NCBI GenBank assembly: GCA_030633365.1
Contig: DAOVSY010000080.1
Location: 1-10,132, forward strand
Length of the DNA: 10,132 nt
Source: Spirochaetaceae bacterium
Lineage (GTDB): Bacteria > Spirochaetota > Spirochaetia > B11-G9
Reading direction: 5' to 3'
Positions 1-6,335 of this stretch are shown here, in pieces. The notes below the pieces were generated by a model that saw only the letters and a program-made list of their open reading frames with translations, searched no databases and was not told where the DNA came from. The position numbers and the translations under genes were made by a program. Position 1 is the stretch's first letter. The number at the start of each line of letters is the position of its first letter.

Positions 1-681
1 ACCCTGTGCTAAGGGCGAAAATGTTATACATCCTACTCCCTCTTTTTCAAGTGTATCCAGAAGACCCTCTTCAATCCAGCGGTTCAGCATTGAATATGAA
101 GGCTGATGAATTAACATTGGAGTTCCCATATCTCTTAATATTTTAACAGCTTCTTCTGTTTTTTTTGCTGAATAAGAAGAAATTCCTGCATACAGAGCTT
201 TTCCCTGCTTTACTGCAGTATCAAGGGCTCCCATTGTTTCTTCCAGGGGAGTTTCAGGATCAAATCTATGGCTGTAAAATATATCCACATAATCCAGTCC
301 CATTCTTTTAAGGCTCTGGTCCAGACTTGCCAGCAGATATTTACGTGATCCCCATTCGCCATATGGGCCGGGCCACATATCATATCCAGCTTTTGAGGAG
401 ATTATAAGTTCATCCCTGAAAGGAACCAGATCCTGTTTAAATATCTTTCCAAAGTTTTCTTCTGCAGAACCATATGGAGGGCCGTAGTTATTTGCAAGAT
501 CAAAGTGGGTAATACCCATATCAAAGGATTTTAAAACCATTTGGCGGGCATTTTCAAATACATCAACTCCTCCAAAATTATGCCAAAGTCCCAAAGAAAC
601 TGCTGGTAGTTTTAAACCACTCTTTCCGCATCTATTATAAATCATATTGCCGTAACGCTGTTCATCAGGTGAATAGATCAT
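1..681 (-). CDS. Aldo/keto reductase, YghZ (L-glyceraldehyde 3-phosphate reductase) type, C-terminus cut off by the window edge
   Basis: This is a cytosolic NADPH-dependent oxidoreductase of the aldo/keto reductase superfamily. The reading frame is open from the start codon to base 1 and gives 227 residues; full-length relatives have about 330-345, so roughly a third is missing. The catalytic tetrad is visible: Asp61 and Tyr66 in FDLANNYG, Lys97 in SSKAGYD and His138 in YSHRFDP. The segments MWPGPYGEWGSRKYLLASLD and, at the cut end, FSPLAQG are typical of the YghZ/AKR14 and Kv-beta-like branch, whose members reduce L-glyceraldehyde 3-phosphate or methylglyoxal. The start is ATG at 681, because GGAGG at 691-687 lies 5 nt upstream. 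An in-frame ATG at 693 has no ribosome site and would place that GGAGG inside the gene. It is transcribed divergently from the DUF1576 gene. The family call is firm; the exact substrate is inferred. Confidence 0.93.
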   Translation of the reverse strand, partial: MIYSPDEQRYGNMIYNRCGKSGLKLPAVSLGLWHNFGGVDVFENARQMVLKSFDMGITHFDLANNYGPPYGSAEENFGKIFKQDLVPFRDELIISSKAGYDMWPGPYGEWGSRKYLLASLDQSLKRMGLDYVDIFYSHRFDPETPLEETMGALDTAVKQGKALYAGISSYSAKKTEEAVKILRDMGTPMLIHQPSYSMLNRWIEEGLLDTLEKEGVGCITFSPLAQG

Positions 682-716
682 TTCTTCCTCCATTTTCTTA
701 AGTACAATTAAACACT

Positions 717-746
717 AGTATACTTTTTTAGTTTCATAGTTAGCAA
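717..746 (-). promoter_or_regulatory. Candidate sigma70 promoter for the aldo/keto reductase gene
   Basis: On the minus strand, TTGCTA (746-741) is followed after 18 nt by TATACT (722-717). The transcription start would fall near 710, giving a leader of about 30 nt before the ATG at 681. The -35 matches the consensus at four of six bases and the -10 at five of six. The call rests on sequence only, and AT-rich DNA produces such matches by chance. Confidence 0.45.
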
Positions 747-758
747 GGAGTATTCCTT
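745..758. promoter_or_regulatory. Short inverted repeat AAGGA-N4-TCCTT, possible operator
   Basis: Two perfect 5 bp arms (745-749 and 754-758) flank a GTAT centre. The site overlaps the candidate -35 of the aldo/keto reductase promoter, where a repressor could act. It is short, so chance occurrence is possible. Confidence 0.25.
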
Positions 759-828
759 TGACAATAAGCAGCATGCTATAAAAATGAACTATACTTATCA
801 ATTTTGTTGTTTGAAAATGCCTTCATTA

Positions 829-837
829 TGTTATACT
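829..837 (+). promoter_or_regulatory. Candidate extended -10 promoter for the DUF1576 gene
   Basis: TGTTATACT gives a TGn extension (829-831) directly followed by TATACT (832-837), an extended -10 that needs little -35 contact. A poor -35 candidate, TTGAAA at 811-816, sits 15 nt upstream. The start point would be near 844, leaving a leader of about 75 nt before the ATG at 919. Confidence 0.45.
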
Positions 838-845
838 TTTTTTAA

Positions 846-860
846 TAGAGTGCTACTCTA
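846..860. promoter_or_regulatory. Inverted repeat TAGAGT-GCT-ACTCTA at the expected transcription start
   Basis: Perfect 6 bp arms (846-851 and 855-860) flank a 3 nt centre. The repeat begins within a few bases of the start point predicted from the extended -10 at 829-837. It could be an operator or a short 5' hairpin in the DUF1576 mRNA. No T-run follows, so it is not a terminator. I recognise no riboswitch in the rest of the leader. Confidence 0.3.
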
Positions 861-918
861 CCTTATATACCAATTACAGGCATGTGATTAAATACCGGAT
901 TCTAAAGGGGTAAAATGG

Positions 919-2172
919 ATGGAAAGACAGAACAAGTTTCTACTGGTTTTACTAATAGTCATAATGCTTTCTTTTATAATATTGGGACTAATAACAGATG
1001 GCCCTGGAGAAGCTTTAAAGGGTTTTATTCAAATCCAAATTCATTCCGGCAGGTTAATTAGTGACTTTATTCCAATTGGTGGTATAGGCGGCACCCTTGT
1101 CAATGCAGCTTTGGCCGGAGCTGTTGGTCTTTTAATAATCGTTCTTCTAAAGGTTCAGCTTTCAGGACCCACTTATGCTGCAATATTTACAATTATGGGG
1201 TTTGGATTTTTTGGCAAAACTCCCTTAAATATAATCCCAATTATATTCGGGGTTTATCTTTCAGCAAAAGTTGCTGGCAAAATGTTCCGGGAATATATAA
1301 TTATTGCTTTGTTTGGAACTGCGCTGGGCCCTCTTGTGAGTTTCCTTGTATTTGAGTTTGGCTTTACTGGAGTTACAGCTGTTGCTGTGGGCATTATTGG
1401 TGGTACAATTACAGGTTTTCTTCTACCTGCAATTGCTGTATCAATGCTTCACTTACATCAGGGATATAATCTTTATAATATGGGTTTATCCTGTGGTTTT
1501 TTTGCACTCTTTGCAGCCTCTCTGGTAAGAGCATCAGGTCATCAGTTTGAAAGTACTATGGTATGGTACAATGGAGAGTCTCCGGTAGTAATATGGCTGA
1601 TTCCCTTTCTGTCTTTAGTACTTATATTAACAGGTTTAATTTCTGAAAAGATGAAAGGCATAAAAGAATTTATTAGCATACAAAAAATACCTGGTCGGCT
1701 GCCTTCTGATTTTATGGATATGGGATCTTTGGGGGGAGCACTTATTAATAGTGGCTTAATTGGTATCGCTGGATCTCTTTATATTTATTTTGTTGGTGGA
1801 GATTTTAACGGCGCCATGCTTGCAGGGCTGCTGACAATTATGGGTTTTGGAGCATTTGGAACTCATTTAAAAAATTCCTGGCCCATAGTACTTGGTGTTG
1901 TTATTAGTACTCTGTTATTTGGGTGGGAACTATCTTCTCCAGGTCCGCTACTGGCTGCTTTATTTGGTACAACCCTTGCACCTCTTGCAGGGCAATTTGG
2001 AATTTTAACAGGGATAATTGCAGGTTTTATTCATTTAATTATGGTAATGCAGACCGGAGCATGGCAGGGCGGAATGAACCTCTATAACAATGGTTTTGCC
2101 GGGGGGTTAACTGCAGCATTGATAGTCGCAGTTATTCAGTGGTACCGCTCAAGCAAAGAAGATTTTTCGTAG
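919..2172 (+). CDS. DUF1576 family polytopic membrane protein with internal duplication
   Basis: This 417-residue, very hydrophobic protein is predicted to sit in the cytoplasmic membrane with about ten or more transmembrane segments, the first at residues 6-26. It is a tandem duplication. GRLISDFIPIGGIGGTLVN at 44-62 matches GRLPSDFMDMGSLGGALIN at 259-277, and IMGFG at 92 matches IMGFG at 307, both with an offset of exactly 215. A third shared element, NLYN(M/N)G, is at 184 and 387. I recognise this pattern as DUF1576, a family without an assigned function; the repeat with buried Gly-rich and Asp-containing segments suggests a transporter or channel-like fold, which is inference. The start is ATG at 919, with AAAGGGG at 904-910 eight nt upstream. 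The overlapping ATG at 915 is out of frame. The next gene begins 25 bp downstream, so the two are probably co-transcribed. Confidence 0.85.
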   Translation: MERQNKFLLVLLIVIMLSFIILGLITDGPGEALKGFIQIQIHSGRLISDFIPIGGIGGTLVNAALAGAVGLLIIVLLKVQLSGPTYAAIFTIMGFGFFGKTPLNIIPIIFGVYLSAKVAGKMFREYIIIALFGTALGPLVSFLVFEFGFTGVTAVAVGIIGGTITGFLLPAIAVSMLHLHQGYNLYNMGLSCGFFALFAASLVRASGHQFESTMVWYNGESPVVIWLIPFLSLVLILTGLISEKMKGIKEFISIQKIPGRLPSDFMDMGSLGGALINSGLIGIAGSLYIYFVGGDFNGAMLAGLLTIMGFGAFGTHLKNSWPIVLGVVISTLLFGWELSSPGPLLAALFGTTLAPLAGQFGILTGIIAGFIHLIMVMQTGAWQGGMNLYNNGFAGGLTAALIVAVIQWYRSSKEDFS

Positions 2173-2197
2173 TTAAATTAATAAGGAGTTATTCAAT

Positions 2198-2575
2198 ATG
2201 AAAAGAAAAGATATTATCCTTCATCTTATAAGTGAGATTTCAAGTTATCTTCTGGAAGAAAATCCTATGCGTCTGGTAATTTCTCTTCATCAGGAAAAAG
2301 ATGGATTGCATTTATCAGTAATGGATGATAATGAACATACAGATGAAGAAATAGCTAAAATGGAGAAAGATCTTAACAAACCTAAACGGCCGGAACTTTC
2401 GGGTTACTATGGTGCTATGACTGGTCAGGATCTGCTTGGATCATCCAGGTTAAATCTTCTGGGCTGGCAGGTTAAACATGCAGACGTTACCAGAACCAGT
2501 GGTGGTATTAAAATTGATTTGTGGTTGGGTGGAGATAAGTTTGACAGTGAGAGGTTTAATATACCTGAGGAATAA
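2198..2575 (+). CDS. Hypothetical 125-residue protein, possible degenerate GHKL-like fold
   Basis: I do not recognise the family. The protein is small, soluble and acidic, with no signal peptide or membrane segment. The order of elements resembles a GHKL ATPase: a helix (7-20, LISEISSYL) where the N-box helix would be, strands at about 24-32 and 36-42 ending in MDDNEH where a DxGxG box would be, then GSSRLNLLGWQV leading to a final GGIKIDLWL strand. The key Asn of the N-box and the glycines of the G1 box are absent, so ATP binding is unlikely if the comparison holds. The gene has a good ribosome site (AAGGAG at 2183-2188, 9 nt spacing) and follows the DUF1576 gene by 25 bp. A role with that membrane protein is inferred from position only. 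That it is a gene is well supported; the fold is speculative. Confidence 0.8.
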   Translation: MKRKDIILHLISEISSYLLEENPMRLVISLHQEKDGLHLSVMDDNEHTDEEIAKMEKDLNKPKRPELSGYYGAMTGQDLLGSSRLNLLGWQVKHADVTRTSGGIKIDLWLGGDKFDSERFNIPEE

Positions 2576-2591
2576 GAGTAATGCTCTTTTT
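2574..2591 (+). terminator. Weak candidate rho-independent terminator after the DUF1576 operon
   Basis: AAGAG (2574-2578), a 5 nt loop and CTCTT (2584-2588) run into a T-stretch at 2587-2591. It starts inside the stop codon of the 125-residue protein gene. The stem is only 5 bp, so termination may be partial and read-through into the VWA operon is possible. Confidence 0.4.
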
Positions 2592-2620
2592 ACAATTTTT
2601 TTACAAATGTTTTACAATGA
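2588..2620 (+). promoter_or_regulatory. Three TTTTACAA direct repeats at 11 bp spacing, likely OmpR/PhoB-type operator
   Basis: TTTTACAA occurs at 2588-2595, 2599-2606 and 2610-2617, with start-to-start distances of exactly 11 and 11 bp. Response regulators of the OmpR/PhoB family bind head-to-tail to direct repeats one helical turn apart (the pho box is the standard case). The array ends directly before the candidate -35 of the VWA operon, an activator position. That operon encodes an OmpR-family regulator, so autoregulation is the natural reading. The spacing and repeats are seen; the identity of the binding protein is inferred. Confidence 0.6.
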
Positions 2621-2621
2621 T

Positions 2622-2650
2622 CTGACTAAGAAAAATTAAAAGGATATAGG
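2622..2650 (+). promoter_or_regulatory. Candidate sigma70 promoter of the VWA-kinase-regulator operon
   Basis: CTGACT (2622-2627) and TATAGG (2645-2650) are separated by 17 nt. Each matches the consensus at four of six bases, a weak promoter of the kind that needs an activator. The three TTTTACAA repeats end at its -35. The predicted start is near 2657, about 29 nt before the ATG at 2686. Confidence 0.45.
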
Positions 2651-2685
2651 CTGTTGAATAAGAAACATTATCTAAGGAGAGTTTT

Positions 2686-4014
2686 ATGAAACCAACAGCA
2701 ATTTTTAGTATTCTATCAGTTATTTTTATCAGTTTTTTTACAGTTACCATATCTGCCGCTACAGTCGATCTGGAAGTATCGGTATCCAATCCCTTTCTTA
2801 TTGCAGATCAGCAGCAGAGTATTTTTTTAAAAGTAGGTCTGACAGGTTCAGATCTTGGTGAAGAAAGAAGAAACCCAGCCAATGTTTCCATAGTATTGGA
2901 CAGATCAGGATCCATGGATGGTGAAAAAATGGCCCGTGCCAAAGAGGCTGCTTCAATTGCAATCAGTATGCTGGATGACAGGGACATTGTCTCTATAGTT
3001 ACATACTCAGACACAGTTTCTGTACTTGTACCTGCTACACGAGTATCCGACAGAAACTATATTCAGCGTAGAATTGAGACTGTTTTTGCAGATGGATCCA
3101 CAGCACTTTTTGCAGGTGTAAGCAAGGGGGCAGATGAAGTCTCAAAGTTTTTTGAAGAGAACTCAGTAAACAGAGTAATTCTGCTATCTGATGGTCTTGC
3201 AAATATAGGACCTGATTCCCCCAGAGCATTAGGCAGCCTTGGAGAATCTCTAAAAAGAAGCGGGGTCTCTGTTACAACAATAGGTTTGGGTCTGGGTTAT
3301 AATGAAGATCTCATGGTACAGCTTGCCCGTCAGAGTGATGGTAATCATGCATTTGTAGAAAATTACAATGATCTGACAAGAATATTCCGGTATGAATTTC
3401 AGGATATACTTTCGGTAGTTGCCCAGGATGTAAAAATTGAAATTAACTGTCCGGATGGAGTCATTCCTCTGCGAATTCTTGGAAGAGATGCTGAGATAAT
3501 TGGAAATAAGGTGTACACCAGCATAAGTCAAATATACAGTAATCAGGAAAAATACCTTTTGGTAGAACTGGCAGTACCACCTACACAGGCCGGGTCAAGA
3601 ATGAATGTAGCAGATGTAACAATTGATTTTTCTGATATGAAATCTAAAAGATCTGATCAGTTGTCCGGAAGAACTGTAGTTGAGTTTACAAGATCTGAGG
3701 AAAAGGTAGAAAAATCAGTTGATAAAGAAACAGTTATTGATGCAGTAAAGCAGATATCTGCTGAGGTAAGTGAAGAAGCCATAATTCTTAGAGATGAGGG
3801 TAAGATTGATGAAGCTCAGGCACTTCTTCAGGAAAATACTGAATATCTTTTTGGAGCTGCAGCAGCTCTTGAGTCTGAAGAATTGATGATTCTTGGTGAT
3901 ACAAACGCTTTCGATATGGAAGCAATTGAAGATGATGCAGAATGGAATGAGAGCCGGAAAAGGATGAAAGCATCTTCCTATGAAATTCAAAGTCAGCAGA
4001 CATATAGTGATTAG
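2686..4014 (+). CDS. Exported von Willebrand factor type A (VWA) domain protein with intact MIDAS
   Basis: This 442-residue protein has a signal peptide: Lys2, a hydrophobic core at about 5-22, and a likely cleavage after Ala24 or Ala25 in ISAA. There is no lipobox and no C-terminal anchor, so a periplasmic or secreted location is expected. The VWA domain spans about 65-245 and holds a complete metal ion-dependent adhesion site: Asp72, Ser74 and Ser76 in DRSGSM, Thr139 in DGSTALF and Asp169 in LLSDG. Such domains bind protein partners through a divalent metal. A beta-rich segment (about 245-340) and a helical segment (about 345-400) follow, as in the bacterial YfbK/'Ca-activated chloride channel homologue' VWA proteins. 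The channel label is historical and should not be taken as function. The ribosome site AGGAGA (2675-2680) is 5 nt from the start. The kinase gene begins 6 bp after the stop, so the VWA protein may be its ligand or regulator. Confidence 0.9.
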   Translation: MKPTAIFSILSVIFISFFTVTISAATVDLEVSVSNPFLIADQQQSIFLKVGLTGSDLGEERRNPANVSIVLDRSGSMDGEKMARAKEAASIAISMLDDRDIVSIVTYSDTVSVLVPATRVSDRNYIQRRIETVFADGSTALFAGVSKGADEVSKFFEENSVNRVILLSDGLANIGPDSPRALGSLGESLKRSGVSVTTIGLGLGYNEDLMVQLARQSDGNHAFVENYNDLTRIFRYEFQDILSVVAQDVKIEINCPDGVIPLRILGRDAEIIGNKVYTSISQIYSNQEKYLLVELAVPPTQAGSRMNVADVTIDFSDMKSKRSDQLSGRTVVEFTRSEEKVEKSVDKETVIDAVKQISAEVSEEAIILRDEGKIDEAQALLQENTEYLFGAAAALESEELMILGDTNAFDMEAIEDDAEWNESRKRMKASSYEIQSQQTYSD

Positions 4015-4020
4015 GGAATA

Positions 4021-5580
4021 ATGAATAGAAAACTTACAATTATTTTAATAATTATGGTAATTATCCCCATCGGGCTTTTAAGCTGGATGGGGTTTGCAAG
4101 TATCCAGTCTGAAAAAGATCGCGCAAAACAACAAATACAGTATATAGGAAAACAAAAACTGGAATTGGTGCAGGAAAATATTACTCTTCTTTTTAAAGAA
4201 CTGGAAAATGATCTTGAAAAAGTGCTGGATCTTGCAGGTTCAAATATTGATGAAATAAGATCTATTCAGAGAAACCAGAGTTTAATTAGACAAATTTTTA
4301 TTTTAGATAATGAGGGTCTGCAATATCCTTCTTTTGGATTTTCTATTAGCAGAAATGAAGAAGCTTTTCTTACAAGGGTAAAAGAAACAGATATATCTTT
4401 TAATTATCTTTTAAAATCTGAAATTGAAGTAGAAGCAGGAGATACTATTAAGGGATGGCATACCTGGTTCATGGGAGATGGTATAAACTTTATTTATTGG
4501 AAAAAGACAGAATCTTCTGAACAGGAAATGGTAATTGAAGGTGCTGAATTAAACAGATCTGCTCTTTTATCAAAGGTAATTAACAGGCTTCCTGAAACAA
4601 ATGAAAATAACTCTTCTTTTCGAATTTCTTTATTGGATGTTAATGGAAATATTATTTATCAATGGGGATCTTTTTCTCCTCCCGGTGATGCAGTTGCAGA
4701 TTCTACTTTGTCACTGGCCTCTCCCTTATCATCCTGGCATTTTGAGTACCAGATAGATCCAGCCTATGTTAAAAGAAACGGGAACAGTCTTGTTCTTATT
4801 TTATCCCTTGTAACTCTTTTTTTTGTAATTCTAACTCTGTCTGTTTATCTTTATAGAGAAAGTACCAGAGAAATTCGGGAGGCTTCTCAAAAAGTGAGTT
4901 TTGTAAATCAGGTTTCCCATGAGCTAAAGACACCTCTGACAAATATCCGAATGTATGCAGAACTTCTGGAAAAAAGATTTGCAAGTGAAGATGTAAAAAC
5001 TAAAAAGCATTTAAATATAATTATTTCTGAAAGCGGACGACTTGGAAGGTTAATTAATAATGTTTTGAGTTTTGCCAAGGATCAGAAAAATGGGGTTAAG
5101 TTTAATCCTATATTAATTTCTCCTGATGAAGTTATACTAAGAACACTTGAGAGCTTTTCTTATTCTCTTAAAACAAAAAAGATAAAAGTCCATACAAAGT
5201 TTAATGCAACAGAACCTATGATGATTGATACTGATATTGTAGAACAGATTTTAAGTAACCTGATTAGTAATGTAGAAAAATATGCTTCAGAGGGTAAGTG
5301 GATAAAAGTTGAATCTGCTATAAGAGATTATGAGTTTGTTTTAACGGTAAGTGACAAAGGCCCTGGTATACCTCCAAATTTAAACGAAAAAATATTTGAA
5401 CCATTTTTTAGAGTAAGTAATAAGCTGACAGATGGTGTTTCTGGTACAGGGATTGGACTTTCACTGGTACGTATCCTTTCAGAAACACATGGTGGTGAAG
5501 TTGTTTTGTTATCAGATAATCAAAATGCTGGAGCAGTTTTTCAGGTTAAACTTAATTCTCATAGGCAGCAACCTAAGTAG
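4021..5580 (+). CDS. Sensor histidine kinase, two TM segments with extracytoplasmic sensor domain
   Basis: The protein has 519 residues. TM1 is at about 5-26, an extracytoplasmic sensor region of about 225 residues follows, and TM2 is at about 256-278. No HAMP domain is obvious: only about 20 residues separate TM2 from the HisKA domain. The phosphoacceptor is His300 in VSHELKTP. The ATPase domain shows N-box residues Asn413 and Asn417, a G1 box at DKGPGIP (Asp445), an F box at IFEPFFR and a G2 box at GTGIGLSL (475-482). All catalytic motifs are intact. It should autophosphorylate and pass phosphate to the regulator encoded 8 bp downstream. It starts 6 bp after the VWA gene, with only a weak GGGA ribosome site, suggesting translational coupling. 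The sensor domain is not one I can name. With the exported VWA protein as neighbour, the envelope is the likely place of sensing, which is inference. Confidence 0.92.
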   Translation: MNRKLTIILIIMVIIPIGLLSWMGFASIQSEKDRAKQQIQYIGKQKLELVQENITLLFKELENDLEKVLDLAGSNIDEIRSIQRNQSLIRQIFILDNEGLQYPSFGFSISRNEEAFLTRVKETDISFNYLLKSEIEVEAGDTIKGWHTWFMGDGINFIYWKKTESSEQEMVIEGAELNRSALLSKVINRLPETNENNSSFRISLLDVNGNIIYQWGSFSPPGDAVADSTLSLASPLSSWHFEYQIDPAYVKRNGNSLVLILSLVTLFFVILTLSVYLYRESTREIREASQKVSFVNQVSHELKTPLTNIRMYAELLEKRFASEDVKTKKHLNIIISESGRLGRLINNVLSFAKDQKNGVKFNPILISPDEVILRTLESFSYSLKTKKIKVHTKFNATEPMMIDTDIVEQILSNLISNVEKYASEGKWIKVESAIRDYEFVLTVSDKGPGIPPNLNEKIFEPFFRVSNKLTDGVSGTGIGLSLVRILSETHGGEVVLLSDNQNAGAVFQVKLNSHRQQPK

Positions 5581-5588
5581 GAGGGCAC

Positions 5589-6281
5589 ATGACTGTACTT
5601 ATTGCAGAAGATGATCTTTATACAAGAGAGGGGTTGATTGATATTCTTGAAAATGAAGGATTTACAGTTATTGCTGCTGAAAATGGGAAACAGGCTATAG
5701 AACTTTTTAAATTAGAAAGTCCGGATTGTATATGCCTTGATATAATGATGCCTGAGATTAATGGCTATGATGTGTGTAAAGCTATAAGAAAAGAAGATCA
5801 ACAGGTTCCTGTCATCTTTCTTAGTGCAAAGTCTGAAGAAATAGATAAAGTTCTTGGTCTTGAATTGGGTGCAGATGATTATATCTCAAAACCATTTGGG
5901 GTTAGTGAAGTGATTGCCAGAATAAGAGCTGTAACAAGGCGTACAATTTCTCTTAATACAAGTTCTCCAGGAAAAGAAGTTATGGATAAATTTAAAATAG
6001 CAGATCTTTCAATTTATTCTTCAGAGTTAAAAGCAAAGCGTGGAAATTTAGAAATTGAATTAAGCCCAAGGGATATTCGAATATTAAAATTATTTTCCAG
6101 CAATAAGGGCATAGTTTTGGACAGAAACAAAATCTATGATGCAGGGTGGGGTATATCTCATATGCCATATTCAAGAACTCTGGATCAGCATATCTCCCAG
6201 TTAAGAAAAAGAATTGAAAAAGATCCAGGGAATCCTGAAATTATACGCACTGTACATAATGCAGGGTACCGGTATTCTTAA
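5589..6281 (+). CDS. OmpR/PhoB-family response regulator
   Basis: This 230-residue cytoplasmic transcription factor has the usual length for the family. The receiver domain (1-120) carries the acidic pair Asp8-Asp9, phosphoacceptor Asp51 in CLDIMMPE, the Thr/Ser position Ser79 and Lys101 in SKPFG. The C-terminal winged helix (about 135-230) includes LSPRDIRILKLF, the recognition-helix region SRTLDQHISQLRKRIE and the closing IRTVHNAGYRYS. The partner is almost certainly the kinase ending 8 bp upstream; the ribosome site GGAGGG overlaps that gene's TAG stop (spacing 3 nt), which points to coupled translation. The 11 bp-spaced direct repeats before the VWA gene are the best candidate target, giving autoregulation. 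Another possible site is the inverted TTTTAC pair just after this gene. Confidence 0.95.
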   Translation: MTVLIAEDDLYTREGLIDILENEGFTVIAAENGKQAIELFKLESPDCICLDIMMPEINGYDVCKAIRKEDQQVPVIFLSAKSEEIDKVLGLELGADDYISKPFGVSEVIARIRAVTRRTISLNTSSPGKEVMDKFKIADLSIYSSELKAKRGNLEIELSPRDIRILKLFSSNKGIVLDRNKIYDAGWGISHMPYSRTLDQHISQLRKRIEKDPGNPEIIRTVHNAGYRYS

Positions 6282-6288
6282 AAATTAA

Positions 6289-6309
6289 GTAAAACTATTT
6301 CAGTTTTAC
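6289..6309. promoter_or_regulatory. Inverted repeat GTAAAACT-N5-AGTTTTAC between regulator and acyltransferase genes
   Basis: Perfect 8 bp arms (6289-6296 and 6302-6309) flank a 5 nt centre in the 54 bp gap. Only two pairs per stem are G-C and the following ATTTTCT is a poor T-tract, so a strong terminator is unlikely; attenuation or an operator are alternatives. Each arm contains TTTTAC, the core of the repeats at 2588-2620, in opposite orientations. Confidence 0.35.
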
Positions 6310-6335
6310 ATTTTCTATTGTAGAATGGCCAAACT

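Noticed and set aside
679..693. ATG at 693 as the start of the aldo/keto reductase
   Set aside because: It is in frame but has no ribosome site, and it would put the strong GGAGG inside the coding region. ATG at 681 has that GGAGG 5 nt upstream.
764..790. TTGACA (758-763) with TATAAA (777-782) as the main rightward promoter
   Set aside because: The elements match well but are only 13 nt apart, too close for normal sigma70 recognition. TGCTATAAA could still act as a minor extended -10.
2601..3531. Minus-strand open frames across the VWA gene
   Set aside because: They lie opposite a well-supported coding frame with an intact MIDAS, have no plausible starts and encode low-complexity sequence.
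5432..5614. A small gene spanning the kinase-regulator junction in another frame
   Set aside because: It overlaps the conserved kinase G2 box and the regulator start, has no ribosome site and shows no recognisable protein pattern.
2686..6281. A proteobacterial dedicated sortase system (PdsR/PdsS with VWA target)
   Set aside because: The gene types are similar, but there is no sortase gene, no LPXTG sorting signal and no VIT domain, and the kinase and VWA protein are shorter than in that system.
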